DNA of 64,000 nucleotides from assembly GCA_024400875.1 (NCBI GenBank), contig JAKSMB010000001.1, forward strand, positions 62,001 to 126,000, in the 5' to 3' direction. Below the pieces are notes generated by a model. The model searched no databases, was not told where the DNA came from, and saw only the letters and a program-made list of their open reading frames with translations. Position numbers and translations under genes: made by a program. Positions within the stretch are counted from its first letter, which is position 1. Every line of letters starts with the position of its first letter. The stretch is from Bacteroidales bacterium (GTDB lineage: Bacteria > Bacteroidota > Bacteroidia > Bacteroidales > WCHB1-69). This document shows positions 52,840 through 61,898 of this stretch, one piece after another.

Positions 52840-54684
52840 ATGGCAGAATATAAAGATGACAATATTATAACCCTAAATTGGGATGAGCATATACGTACCC
52901 GTCCGGGTATGTACATCGGCAAGTTGGGCGATGGCTCCTCCCACGACGACGGTATCTATGTCCTTCTTAAAGAGGTCATCGACAACTCTATCGATGAATT
53001 TATGGAGGGACACGGCAAGACGTTTGAAGTAACGATTAAAGAAAAAAGGGTTACCGTGCGCGACTACGGGCGCGGTATCCCTTTGAATAAAGTGGTGGAC
53101 TGTGTTTCCAAGATGAACACGGGTGGTAAGTTCAACGAGGGTACCGCCTTCGAGGCCTCCATCGGTATGAACGGCGTGGGTGTGAAAGCGGTAAACGCAC
53201 TCTCAACGTCATTCTCCGTGCAGAGTTTCCGCGACGGAAAGACCAAAAGAGCCGAGTTCTCCTGCGGTCGCGTCGTCAAGGAATATCCGTTGGAAGACTC
53301 GGAAGAAAAAAACGGTACGCTGATCTCGTTTCTCCCCGATGATACCATCTTCGAAAACTACGACTGGTACACCGAATATATCGACGACCTCATTTGGAAC
53401 TATGTCTATTTGAATAGAGGGTTGACCATCAATTTCAATGGGAAAAAATACTATTCCAAGAATGGTTTGTTGGACCTCTTGAATAAGGAAACGGGCGACA
53501 ATAAGTTGTATGAGCCTATTTATTTGAAGGATGAAAACTTTGAATTTGCGATGGTTCATACCAACAGAAAATATGGTGAGGACTATTTCACCTTTGTCAA
53601 CAGCCAGTACACCTCTCATGGTGGTACGCACCAACAGGCTATGCGTGAAGCCATTGTGAAGACGTGTAGAGAGTTCTACAACAAGAACTTTGAACCCAGC
53701 GACGTGCGCAACTCCGTGGCGGCAACTATGGCTATCCGCGTGAAGCAGCCGATCTTTGAATCGCAAACCAAAACTAAGTTGGGTTCCGACTATATGACAC
53801 CAGGTGGTCAAACCATCCGTAACTACGTGAATGACATCATCGGTCGATTGTTGGACAACTACCTGCACAAGAATCAGGAGACGGCTGACATCATCCTGAA
53901 GAAGATCCAGGAGGCTGAAAAAGAACGTACAGCCATTGCTGCGTTAAAAAAGCAGTCGAAGGAAATCCAGAAGCGTGTAAGCTTGAACAACAGTAAGTTG
54001 CGTGACTGCCGTTATCACTTCAACACCAATGACCCGAGGGGATTGGAGACGATGATCTTCATCACGGAGGGTGACTCTGCATCTGGTTCCATCACGCAAT
54101 CGCGAGATGCGAATACGCAGGCGGTCTTTAGTTTGATGGGTAAGCCGGCCAACATTATCAAGTCGAAGAGTGCGATATACGAGAACAAGGAGTTGAGTTT
54201 ATTGCAGGCTGCTTTGAACTTGGAAGAGGGTTTGGAAGGGCTGAGGTACAACAACATCATCATCGCCACCGATGCCGATGTGGACGGCATGCACATCCGT
54301 TTGTTGTTGATGGCCTTTTTCATCCAGTTGTTCCCGGATGTGGTTCGTAATGGCCACGTGTTCGTATTGCAGACGCCATTGTTCCGTGTGCGTAACAAGC
54401 AGAAGACGATGTACTGCTATTCGGAAGAAGAAAAGCAGGCCGCTATCAAAAAGTTGGGCAACAAGCCTGAGATCACACGATTTAAAGGTTTGGGTGAAAT
54501 TTCTCCGAAGGAATTCAAGAATTTCATTGGAAAATCAATCCGTTTGGAGCCTGTAGTATTGGATCCAAAAGCCAATATTGATGCGGTTATTGAGTATTAT
54601 ATGGGTAAGAATACGGTTGAAAGACAGAACTTTATCATAGAAAATTTACGTGAAGAGATTGATAATTTCTCTGAAGAATCATAA
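52840..54684 (+). CDS. parE: DNA topoisomerase IV subunit B
   Basis: 614-residue type IIA topoisomerase ATPase subunit that resolves linked daughter chromosomes with ParC. The GHKL ATPase domain shows VIDNSIDEF (Mg-binding Asn49), RDYGRGIP, TGGKFNEG and MNGVGVKAVNALS. The TOPRIM domain shows FITEGDSASGSITQSRD and IIATDADVDGMHIRLLL. The C-terminal ITRFKGLGEISPKEF closes the core. The length of 614 and the early SSHDDGIYVLLKEV variant fit the short ParE type common in Bacteroidota; GyrB would be longer, usually about 650 or more. No parC follows directly. Confidence 0.88.
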   Translation: MAEYKDDNIITLNWDEHIRTRPGMYIGKLGDGSSHDDGIYVLLKEVIDNSIDEFMEGHGKTFEVTIKEKRVTVRDYGRGIPLNKVVDCVSKMNTGGKFNEGTAFEASIGMNGVGVKAVNALSTSFSVQSFRDGKTKRAEFSCGRVVKEYPLEDSEEKNGTLISFLPDDTIFENYDWYTEYIDDLIWNYVYLNRGLTINFNGKKYYSKNGLLDLLNKETGDNKLYEPIYLKDENFEFAMVHTNRKYGEDYFTFVNSQYTSHGGTHQQAMREAIVKTCREFYNKNFEPSDVRNSVAATMAIRVKQPIFESQTKTKLGSDYMTPGGQTIRNYVNDIIGRLLDNYLHKNQETADIILKKIQEAEKERTAIAALKKQSKEIQKRVSLNNSKLRDCRYHFNTNDPRGLETMIFITEGDSASGSITQSRDANTQAVFSLMGKPANIIKSKSAIYENKELSLLQAALNLEEGLEGLRYNNIIIATDADVDGMHIRLLLMAFFIQLFPDVVRNGHVFVLQTPLFRVRNKQKTMYCYSEEEKQAAIKKLGNKPEITRFKGLGEISPKEFKNFIGKSIRLEPVVLDPKANIDAVIEYYMGKNTVERQNFIIENLREEIDNFSEES

Positions 54685-54764
54685 TTTTTTTGAGACTTAA
54701 ACTTTTTAACAAAAATAAACTCAAAAAAAACCGTGGAAAAACTGGATAAGTGTGGAAAAAAGTG

Positions 54765-54772
54765 TATTTTTG
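54765..54772 (+). promoter_or_regulatory. Promoter -7 element of the T9SS cargo gene
   Basis: TATTTTTG (TAnnTTTG), 52 bases before the ATG at 54825. Confidence 0.6.
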
Positions 54773-54824
54773 CGCGCTTATTAGCGAAACGTATAATTAA
54801 TTTATAAATTAAAAACACAAACAA

Positions 54825-56072
54825 ATGAAAAAATTTTACGCTGTTGTTGCATTAATGTTAGTTGCAACATTCTGCTTTGCTCAAAATTTGACTCCAAAGC
54901 AGGCTCATCAATTTGATGGCAAAAAAATGATCGTTACTGACAAGCACATGAATGCTGCTAAGAATGAAGCAGGTTCTATGTGGTTCACCTACCCAGCATT
55001 GGTAGAAGAATACTGGGGACTGGAAGGCGATTTCAGATCATATCCTTTGCAATTGGACACCAATGGTTTGATGTTCCCATCAAATGGTGATCCTTGGCAT
55101 CCAAACGTATGTGGTTGGGGTCAAACTTATGATTTCTCAAACCAATTCTACGATGACGTACTTGGTGAAGGCGCTATCTCTTTGGCAAACACAAGCACTT
55201 ATAGCCTTGACTCTATCATGATTCATGGTGGTTATTTCCGTGGCAGCCAAACTCCTGCTAACTCTGTTGATACTATGATCGTAGGTGTTTTGACAACTGT
55301 TTCTGAAGACCAACTCATGTCTTTGTCAACAGCTGATGTTAACCCTATCATCAACTTCTATGCAGTAGATTATGATCCAGCAACTGGCGTTCAATTAAAC
55401 GCTATCGTTTACAAATTCCCTTTGACCGCTAATGATGTTTCTGAAACAACTGAAGATGGTTCTTACTATTCAGCTGCTCTCGAATTCCCTATCGGTTTGA
55501 ACAACATTTCTAACAAAGTTTTACACATCGCTTACGCTTATAAGAGAGGTTACGATGTTGGTTTGAATGATACTCTTATGAACCATTCTTACTTCGCAGC
55601 TTGGATCTACAGCGACCCACGTTCTAACTACTGCCCTTACCAAAATGGTTGGACCCAGTTCATCGACAATGACAACATGAACCAAGGTGGTACTATCGAC
55701 AGCGACACAAGATTCGACATCGGCGTTACTCCTGACAGCTGGAGCTACAGAATCTACACTCCATCTTCATTCTGGAATGAATTGCACTATCCGTACATGT
55801 ATATCAAGGTTTCTTGCGACGATTGCGCTATCGTAAATGTTGAAGATATGGAAAAAGAAAACATCACTGTTTATCCTAACCCTGCAACAAACAACATCAC
55901 TGTTAACACAGGTAGCGAAGAAAAAGCTCTCGTTGAAATGTTCAACCTCGTTGGTCAAAAAGTTTACAGCGAAAACGTTGTTGGTACAACTACTATCAAT
56001 GTTTCTAACATGAAGGCTGGCGTTTACATGCTCAGAGTTAACAACCACACAACTAAAGTTGTTGTTAAATAA
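54825..56072 (+). CDS. Secreted T9SS type A sorting-domain protein
   Basis: 415 residues: signal peptide about 1-19 (ends FCFA), an unrecognised beta-rich body (residues about 55-325, FTYPALVEEYWGLEGDFRSYPLQLD...SLDSIMIHGGYFRG...IYTPSSFWNELHYPYMYIKVSC), and a C-terminal T9SS type A sorting domain (ENITVYPNPATNNITV...EMFNLVGQKVYSEN...KAGVYMLRV...KVVVK). Exported and probably surface-attached or released. No catalytic motif is recognised. Codon use with many -AAC/-TTC codons suggests high expression. It is a single-gene unit with its own promoter and terminator. Confidence 0.88.
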   Translation: MKKFYAVVALMLVATFCFAQNLTPKQAHQFDGKKMIVTDKHMNAAKNEAGSMWFTYPALVEEYWGLEGDFRSYPLQLDTNGLMFPSNGDPWHPNVCGWGQTYDFSNQFYDDVLGEGAISLANTSTYSLDSIMIHGGYFRGSQTPANSVDTMIVGVLTTVSEDQLMSLSTADVNPIINFYAVDYDPATGVQLNAIVYKFPLTANDVSETTEDGSYYSAALEFPIGLNNISNKVLHIAYAYKRGYDVGLNDTLMNHSYFAAWIYSDPRSNYCPYQNGWTQFIDNDNMNQGGTIDSDTRFDIGVTPDSWSYRIYTPSSFWNELHYPYMYIKVSCDDCAIVNVEDMEKENITVYPNPATNNITVNTGSEEKALVEMFNLVGQKVYSENVVGTTTINVSNMKAGVYMLRVNNHTTKVVVK

Positions 56073-56093
56073 TTTTAGCATCTAATACTAAAG

Positions 56094-56122
56094 AAAAGGT
56101 CGGATTCTTCCGGCCTTTTTTT
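56094..56122 (+). terminator. Terminator of the T9SS cargo gene
   Basis: AAAAGG-T-CGGA / TCCG-G-CCTTTT stem with a small loop followed by seven T; 22 bases after the stop. Confidence 0.88.
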
Positions 56123-56132
56123 GTATTCGGCG

Positions 56133-56166
56133 TTTGACGGTGTTAAACGCCTTTTTTGTATCTTTG
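56133..56166 (+). promoter_or_regulatory. lysS promoter (-33/-7)
   Basis: TTTG at 56133-56136 (in TTTGAC), a 22-bp spacer and TATCTTTG at 56159-56166; the ATG is 40 bases downstream. Confidence 0.65.
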
Positions 56167-56205
56167 CACCTTTCCAAAATGTGTATAAATTAAAAAAATA
56201 TAAAG

Positions 56206-57927
56206 ATGGCAGAATTATCCGAACAAGAACTTATTCGACGTAATTCGTTGAATGAACTGAAAAAATTAGGTATCAACCCTTACCCTGCAGATTTGTATGA
56301 GGTGAATGTAACCTCATCCGACATACATACTCAGTTTCCCAATGACAATACCCTGTTTCAAAATGTAAGTATTGCTGGCCGTATTATGAGCCGCCGTATT
56401 ATGGGCGCTGCCAGTTTCGTAGAGTTGCAAGATGCTAATGGACGCATTCAATTGTATATTAAACGTGATGAAATTTGTCCAGGCGAGGATAAGACGATGT
56501 ACAATACCGTTTTCAAACGTCTTTTGGATATTGGTGACATCGTGGGCGTTACGGGTTTTGTATTCATAACCCAAATGGGTGAGATTTCTATTCACGTTAA
56601 GAGCCTGACCGTGCTCAGCAAGAGCCTCCGTCCGCTGCCTATCGTGAAGGAAAAGGATGGTCAAGTGTTCGACGCTTTCCAAGACCCAGAACAACGCTAT
56701 CGTATGCGTTATGTTGACCTTATCGTTAACCCTCAGGTACGCAAGGTCTTCGAACAAAGAGCTACCATCATCAATACGATGCGTAACTATTTCAACGAAC
56801 AGGGTTATCTTGAGGTGGATACGCCTGTTTTGCAAAGCATCCCGGGTGGCGCTGCCGCACGTCCTTTCATTACCCACCACAATGCGCTTGATATCGACTT
56901 GTATTTGCGTATTGCAAACGAATTATATTTGAAACGTCTCATCGTAGGTGGTTATGCTGGTGTTTACGAATTCAGCCGCAACTTCCGCAACGAAGGTATG
57001 GACCGTACTCACAACCCTGAGTTCACCTGTATGGAAATCTATGTGGCTTACAAGGACTACAATTGGATGATGACTTTTGTAGAGAATATGTTGAGTCGCA
57101 TCGCGATGACCTTGCACAACACCACCAAGGTGAACGTTTGGGGCAACGAAATCGACTTTAAGGCTCCTTTCCGCCGTGTTCCTATGTGCGATCTTATCAA
57201 AGAGGAAACCGGCTACGATGTGGCAGATATGGATGAACAACAATTGCGCGAAACTTGCCAGAAATTAGGCGTGGAAATCAACGATACAATGGGTAAAGGT
57301 AAGCTTATTGACGCCATCTTTGGCGAAAAATGCGAGCATAAGCTTATCCAACCGACTTTTGTAACCGATTATCCTATCGAAATGTCTCCGTTGTGCAAAC
57401 GTCACCGCAACAATCCGAACCTCACCGAACGTTTCGAATTGTTCGTAAATGGTAAGGAACTCGCCAACGCTTACAGTGAGTTGAATGATCCTATCGATCA
57501 GCTGGGTCGCTTCCAAGAACAGTTGCGCTTGAGCGAAAAGGGTGATGATGAAGCTATGTTCATCGATATGGACTTCGTACGCGCATTGGAATATGGTATG
57601 CCTCCAACATCGGGTATGGGTATTGGTATCGACCGTCTGGTGATGATGATGACGGGCGAACAGAGCATCCAAGATGTATTGCTTTTCCCACAGATGAAAC
57701 CGGAAAAGAAGGTGGAAACCAGCAAGGATGAAGATTTCATCGCCTTGGGCATTGATGCTGCGTGGATTCCGGCATTGCGTAAGCTGAACTTCATGACGGT
57801 TGATCAATTGAAGGCAGCCAATCCAAATAAGTTGTTGAATGACTTAGGCGGTATGCGTAAAAAGTTAAAATTGGACGTTCCAGCTGCGACTTTAGATGCA
57901 ATTAAAGGCTGGCTTGGCGTTGAATAA
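56206..57927 (+). CDS. lysS: Lysyl-tRNA synthetase (class II)
   Basis: 573-residue class II LysRS. N-terminal OB-fold anticodon-binding domain ([31 protein letters not shown]), then the catalytic domain with motif 2 ([15 protein letters not shown], about 260-274) and motif 3 ([12 protein letters not shown], about 470-481). It is about 70 residues longer than the E. coli enzyme: the C-terminal extension ([31 protein letters not shown]...LDAIKGWL) forms a helical domain I have seen in Bacteroidota LysRS. Own promoter; no obvious terminator before tRNA-Leu. Confidence 0.96.
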   Translation: MAELSEQELIRRNSLNELKKLGINPYPADLYEVNVTSSDIHTQFPNDNTLFQNVSIAGRIMSRRIMGAASFVELQDANGRIQLYIKRDEICPGEDKTMYNTVFKRLLDIGDIVGVTGFVFITQMGEISIHVKSLTVLSKSLRPLPIVKEKDGQVFDAFQDPEQRYRMRYVDLIVNPQVRKVFEQRATIINTMRNYFNEQGYLEVDTPVLQSIPGGAAARPFITHHNALDIDLYLRIANELYLKRLIVGGYAGVYEFSRNFRNEGMDRTHNPEFTCMEIYVAYKDYNWMMTFVENMLSRIAMTLHNTTKVNVWGNEIDFKAPFRRVPMCDLIKEETGYDVADMDEQQLRETCQKLGVEINDTMGKGKLIDAIFGEKCEHKLIQPTFVTDYPIEMSPLCKRHRNNPNLTERFELFVNGKELANAYSELNDPIDQLGRFQEQLRLSEKGDDEAMFIDMDFVRALEYGMPPTSGMGIGIDRLVMMMTGEQSIQDVLLFPQMKPEKKVETSKDEDFIALGIDAAWIPALRKLNFMTVDQLKAANPNKLLNDLGGMRKKLKLDVPAATLDAIKGWLGVE

Positions 57928-57994
57928 TAAAAAAATATGAGGCGGTTGCAATTTAATCTCTTGATTTATTGGTAAATACATAATAATTCAAGTT

Positions 57995-58027
57995 TTTGCT
58001 GAGAATAAGAAAAAAAGTGTATTTTTG
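57995..58027 (+). promoter_or_regulatory. tRNA-Leu promoter (-33/-7)
   Basis: TTTG (57995-57998), a 21-bp spacer and TATTTTTG (58020-58027), 11 bases before the tRNA 5' end. Confidence 0.7.
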
Positions 58028-58037
58028 CACCCGCTAA

Positions 58038-58124
58038 GCCGAAGTGGCGGAATAGGTAGACGCGTTGGTCTCAAAAACCAATGAGGTAACACTCGTGCCG
58101 GTTCGATCCCGGCCTTCGGTACCA
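58038..58124 (+). tRNA. tRNA-Leu (anticodon CAA)
   Basis: 87-nt class II tRNA: acceptor GCCGAAG / CTTCGGT (G-U at pair 1), anticodon stem TTGGT/ACCAA around CTCAAAA (anticodon CAA, reading TTG), a long variable arm, T-arm CCGGTTCGATCCCGG and an encoded CCA end. Confidence 0.95.
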
Positions 58125-58159
58125 AAGTGGAGTAATCATGGATTGCTCCACTTTTTTTG
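58125..58159 (+). terminator. Terminator of tRNA-Leu
   Basis: Stem AAGTGGAGTAATC / GATTGCTCCACTT (13 pairs, one G-U) with a 3-nt loop and a run of T, immediately after the tRNA. Confidence 0.9.
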
Positions 58160-58234
58160 TAAATGGACCTTGACGTTTATTGAACAATCCTCTCCTACTT
58201 TCCCGCTTTTTCACTTAACATACGGAATAACTTG

Positions 58235-58242
58235 TATATTTG
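58235..58242 (+). promoter_or_regulatory. Promoter -7 element of the SUMF1 gene
   Basis: TATATTTG (TAnnTTTG), about 73 bases before the ATG at 58316. Confidence 0.55.
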
Positions 58243-58315
58243 CATCGTCTAATTTAATTGAAATGTGAATAGGCAGAAAAGCATATTCTAGTGTTGAATA
58301 AACATTATGTTAATT

Positions 58316-59071
58316 ATGAAAACATTTAGCAAGTTACTCTTAGCAGCATTTTTTTTGTTCTCTATGGTAGCAATAAAAGCGCAACAGATTCCAGAAATCG
58401 AGATGGTGAAAGTGGAAGGTGGTGAGTTTTTGATGGGATCTTACGGGGAACAACGTCAAGATTGTGAACGCAATACGCTTCCAGCTCATCGTGTGATTTT
58501 GAATGACTATTATGTGGCCAAATATGAGGTTACGCAGGAGTTGTGGATGGCTGTGATGGGTGGGAAGAATCCTTCCAAGATAATAGGTGACAAGTTGCCT
58601 GTAACGCGTGTTACATGGTATGAAGCCAAAGAATTCATTGCTAAACTTAATAAACTGACAGGAAAAAAATATCGTCTGCTTTTCGAGGCAGAGTGGGAGT
58701 ACGCTGCCCGTGGTGGAAAATATGGCCATGATTTTCGTTTCAGTGGATCTGATAATATTGATGAGGTGGCTTGGAATCGCAAAAACTCGGGTAAGGTTCC
58801 TCATGCCGTTGGCACCAAACAGCCGAATGAATTGGGAATATACGATATGTCAGGCAATGTTTATGAATGGTGCGAAGATGGGTATGAAATCTACGAACTG
58901 AGTACAAGCTATGGTAGTCAGCTCAATGAAATATACAATAACACTAAGGTGTATCGTGGAGGATGCATGACCAGTTTCTGGGACGTATGCCAAGTAACAG
59001 CACGAAACTGTGCGCCAGCGGTCTATAAATATGTGTTTGTGGGATTTCGTTTGGCTATGGATGGGGAGTAA
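58316..59071 (+). CDS. Exported SUMF1/formylglycine-generating-enzyme-like protein
   Basis: 251 residues from the ATG at 58316 (MKTFSKLLLAAFF; three extra codons are possible). A signal peptide ends near IKAQ. The rest is one SUMF1 domain: IEMVKVEGGEFLMGS, HRVILNDYYVAKYEVTQELWMAVMG, PVTRVTWYEAKEFIAKLN, YRLLFEAEWEYAARGG, GIYDMSGNVYEWCED and VYRGGCMTSFW...VGFRLAM. In Bacteroidota most such proteins are not sulfatase maturases; many are structural or have unknown function. It is complete, in contrast to the short relative at 44929-45444. Confidence 0.88.
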   Translation: MKTFSKLLLAAFFLFSMVAIKAQQIPEIEMVKVEGGEFLMGSYGEQRQDCERNTLPAHRVILNDYYVAKYEVTQELWMAVMGGKNPSKIIGDKLPVTRVTWYEAKEFIAKLNKLTGKKYRLLFEAEWEYAARGGKYGHDFRFSGSDNIDEVAWNRKNSGKVPHAVGTKQPNELGIYDMSGNVYEWCEDGYEIYELSTSYGSQLNEIYNNTKVYRGGCMTSFWDVCQVTARNCAPAVYKYVFVGFRLAMDGE

Positions 59072-59099
59072 ACCTAAGTGAACATGCCATAATTTTTTT

Positions 59100-59107
59100 T
59101 ACTTTTG
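59100..59107 (+). promoter_or_regulatory. Promoter -7 element of the polyprenyl synthase gene
   Basis: TACTTTTG (TAnnTTTG), 22 bases before the TTG start at 59130. Confidence 0.55.
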
Positions 59108-59129
59108 CAAGTTTTAAAAAACGATTATT

Positions 59130-60089
59130 TTGAATACGTTAGAGCAAGAATTTCAAGCAGTTATGGCAGGCAAGCAACCTGCAAACTTATACGATCCGAT
59201 TTCCTATATTCTATTGCAGTCGGGAAAGCGATTGCGTCCGCAGTTGGTGCACATGGCCGCAGCGTTGTTTGATGGCGATCCAGAACAGGCCCAATATGTG
59301 GCAATGGCATTCGAAATGCTGCACAATTTCACGCTTATTCACGATGATATTATGGATGAAGCGCCTATTCGTCGTGGTAAGGAAACCGTTTACAAGAAAT
59401 GGAATAGCAATATCGCCATCTTGTCGGGCGACGCTCTGGCAATCATGGCCTTTCAACAACTGCTGAAACTGAATTGTGACAATCAGATTATCATCAATAT
59501 TGCAAAAGTATTCTCAGATACCTCTCTGGAGATTTGTGAAGGTCAACAGTTTGATTTGGACTTTGAAACCCAAGAACATGTCACGATTGACGAATATGTG
59601 AACATGATCCGTTTGAAAACGGCAGTCATGTTTGCAGGTTGTTTGAAGTCGGGCGCCATTTTGGTGGGTGCAGATGCACAAAGTTGCCAGGCTTTATATG
59701 ACTTAGGTATCCATTTAGGACTTGGTTTTCAGTTGGCCGACGATGTGTTGGACGTATATGGCGATGAGGCAACCTTTGGTAAAAGCATAGGTGGCGACAT
59801 CCGCGACAATAAGAAAACGTATCTTTACTTGAAGGCATTGGAGATGGCAAGCCCTACCCAGAAACAGCAATTGCAACAACTGTTTTCCACGCCAACGACC
59901 AATTTTGAAGAGAAATATAAAACGGTTCGTGCCATCTTCGACGATGTTAAGGTTAAAGATAATACCGAAGCGTTGATTTTGGAATACGTGGATAAGAGTT
60001 TGGAAGACTTATCAAAGGTAAATGCTCCAGAAGAGAAAAAGGACGCCTTAAAGAGCTTGATAATGAAATTGGTGAATCGTCAAAAATAA
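59130..60089 (+). CDS. Long-chain polyprenyl diphosphate synthase
   Basis: 319-residue trans-prenyltransferase that adds isopentenyl units to make a chain for quinones or envelope carriers. First aspartate-rich motif DDIMD at 72-76 (LIHDDIMDEAPIRRGKET), second motif DDVLD at 204-208 (LADDVLDVYGD); SGKRLRPQL and GGDIRDNKKTYL are family blocks. The start is a TTG (MNTLEQEFQ); the first ATG, at 59163, would clip the N-terminus. Chain length is not predictable without the residues before the first motif; octaprenyl synthase (IspB-type) is likely. mrdA starts 6 bases after its stop. Confidence 0.92.
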   Translation: MNTLEQEFQAVMAGKQPANLYDPISYILLQSGKRLRPQLVHMAAALFDGDPEQAQYVAMAFEMLHNFTLIHDDIMDEAPIRRGKETVYKKWNSNIAILSGDALAIMAFQQLLKLNCDNQIIINIAKVFSDTSLEICEGQQFDLDFETQEHVTIDEYVNMIRLKTAVMFAGCLKSGAILVGADAQSCQALYDLGIHLGLGFQLADDVLDVYGDEATFGKSIGGDIRDNKKTYLYLKALEMASPTQKQQLQQLFSTPTTNFEEKYKTVRAIFDDVKVKDNTEALILEYVDKSLEDLSKVNAPEEKKDALKSLIMKLVNRQK

Positions 60090-60095
60090 AACATC

Positions 60096-61898
60096 GTGCA
60101 AGAGCGTAAACGATATTACATAGTATTGGTTGCACTGGGACTTCTGGTTTTAGTGTATATGATACGATTGTTCTCTTTGCAGGTGTTGAATAAGACATAT
60201 AAAGACAAAGCGGAGAAAAATGCGTTGCGTTATATCACGGAGCACCCTGCCCGTGGTTTGATTTACGATCGTAACGATTCGTTGTTGGTGTACAACGATG
60301 CTGCTTATGACTTGATGGTGGTACCTAACGAATTACGCCGATTCGATACAGCCGAATTGTGTCGTGTATTAGACATTACGAAAGAGGTGGTGGAGAAACG
60401 CATTGAAAAGGCTATCAAGCATTCGAAAATTCTGCCTTCTTTGTTTGAGCAGCAGATCTCAAAGGAGGACTATGGATATCTTCAGGAGAAAATGTATGAA
60501 TTCCCTGGATTTTTCGTGCAAAACAGAACGTTGAGATCCTATCCGAACCCAATAGCAGCCCATATCTTGGGATATGTGAGCGAGGTGAACGAGCAGGATA
60601 TGGAGAACGACAGTTACTATCAGCTGGGCGACTACATTGGCAAGAGTGGCATTGAGAAGGCCTACGAATCGGTATTGCGCGGTGTGAAAGGTAAACGTGT
60701 GGTGTTGGTGGATGTGCACAACCGAGAAATGGGTAGTTACGACAATGGATCGGAAGATGTGGTTGCCGTACCGGGAACGTCTATCTGGAGTACATTGGAT
60801 ATGAAGTTGCAGCGTTATGGCGAGGAGTTGATGCAGAACAAACGTGGCAGTATTGTGGCCATAGAACCGAAGACGGGTGAGATCTTGTGTTTGATCTCGT
60901 CACCAACCTATGACCCGAACTTGTTGGTAGGAAAGGCACGTCCGAAGAACTATGGTGCCTTGTTGCAGGATCCTAAAAAGCCGTTGTTCAACCGTGCTTT
61001 GATGGCCAGCTACCCTCCGGGATCAACCTTCAAGTTGGCCAATGGCTTGATTGCCTTGCAGGAACATATTATCACACCATCCACCGTATACTCTTGTTCG
61101 GGCGGCGGTTATCATATCGGTAGTCACGTGGTTCACTGCCACAATTGCGGCGGTTTGAACATCTATACGGCTATTCAACGTTCTTGCAATACCTACTTCT
61201 GTAGAGCATATTATAACATTCTGTCTAACAGAAAGAAATATAAAAACATCAATGAAGCCTATACGGCGTGGTTGGATTATATGTATTCGATGGGTTTTGC
61301 CCAGAAGTATGAAACCGACTTGCCGTATGAGTTGAAAGGTAGTATCCCATCTGCTGATTATTTCGACAAGAAATATAACCATAGTTGGAATGGTAATACG
61401 GTGGTTTCAATGGGTATTGGTCAGGGTGAAGCGGCTGTGACGCCTTTGCAGATGGCCAACATGTTGGCCGTTATTGCCAATAAGGGTTATTATATCAAGC
61501 CTCACGTGGTGCGAGCCATTGGACACAGAGACAGTTTGATGACAGATTATAGTGAGAAAATCCGTTCGAAGATCGATGCACAGCATTTTGTAACCGTATT
61601 GCAAGGTATGAAGCAGGTGGTAACATCGGGTACGGGTCGTGGCGCCCAGATTGACGGCATAGAAGTGGCAGGTAAGACGGGAACGGCGCAGAATCCGCAC
61701 GGTGCCGACCACTCGGTGTTTGCACTTATTGCTCCCGCAAATGACCCTAAAATCGTTATCTTCTGCTTGGTGGAAAATGGCGGTTTCGGTGCCAGCGTGG
61801 CCTGCCCGATTGCCAGCTTGATGGCTGAAATGTACCTCAACGGTGAGGTGAAACGTGAAGATCTTCAAAAAAGAATGAAAGAGCTATCGTTTAGATAA
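60096..61898 (+). CDS. mrdA: Penicillin-binding protein 2 (elongasome transpeptidase)
   Basis: 600-residue class B PBP for cell elongation, GTG start. N-terminal membrane helix (YYIVLVALGLLVLVYMIRLF), pedestal domain (RGLIYDRNDSLLVYN, GKSGIEKAYESVLRGVKG), transpeptidase with Ser310-xx-Lys313 (PPGSTFKL), Ser363-x-Asn365 (RSCNTYF) and Lys527-Thr-Gly (AGKTGTAQN). Acts in the periplasm with RodA; the stop codon overlaps the rodA start by one base, so the two are coupled. The Cys-rich segment between the first two motifs (CSGGGYHIGSHVVHCHNCGG) is a known variant in PBP2 proteins. Confidence 0.95.
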   Translation: MQERKRYYIVLVALGLLVLVYMIRLFSLQVLNKTYKDKAEKNALRYITEHPARGLIYDRNDSLLVYNDAAYDLMVVPNELRRFDTAELCRVLDITKEVVEKRIEKAIKHSKILPSLFEQQISKEDYGYLQEKMYEFPGFFVQNRTLRSYPNPIAAHILGYVSEVNEQDMENDSYYQLGDYIGKSGIEKAYESVLRGVKGKRVVLVDVHNREMGSYDNGSEDVVAVPGTSIWSTLDMKLQRYGEELMQNKRGSIVAIEPKTGEILCLISSPTYDPNLLVGKARPKNYGALLQDPKKPLFNRALMASYPPGSTFKLANGLIALQEHIITPSTVYSCSGGGYHIGSHVVHCHNCGGLNIYTAIQRSCNTYFCRAYYNILSNRKKYKNINEAYTAWLDYMYSMGFAQKYETDLPYELKGSIPSADYFDKKYNHSWNGNTVVSMGIGQGEAAVTPLQMANMLAVIANKGYYIKPHVVRAIGHRDSLMTDYSEKIRSKIDAQHFVTVLQGMKQVVTSGTGRGAQIDGIEVAGKTGTAQNPHGADHSVFALIAPANDPKIVIFCLVENGGFGASVACPIASLMAEMYLNGEVKREDLQKRMKELSFR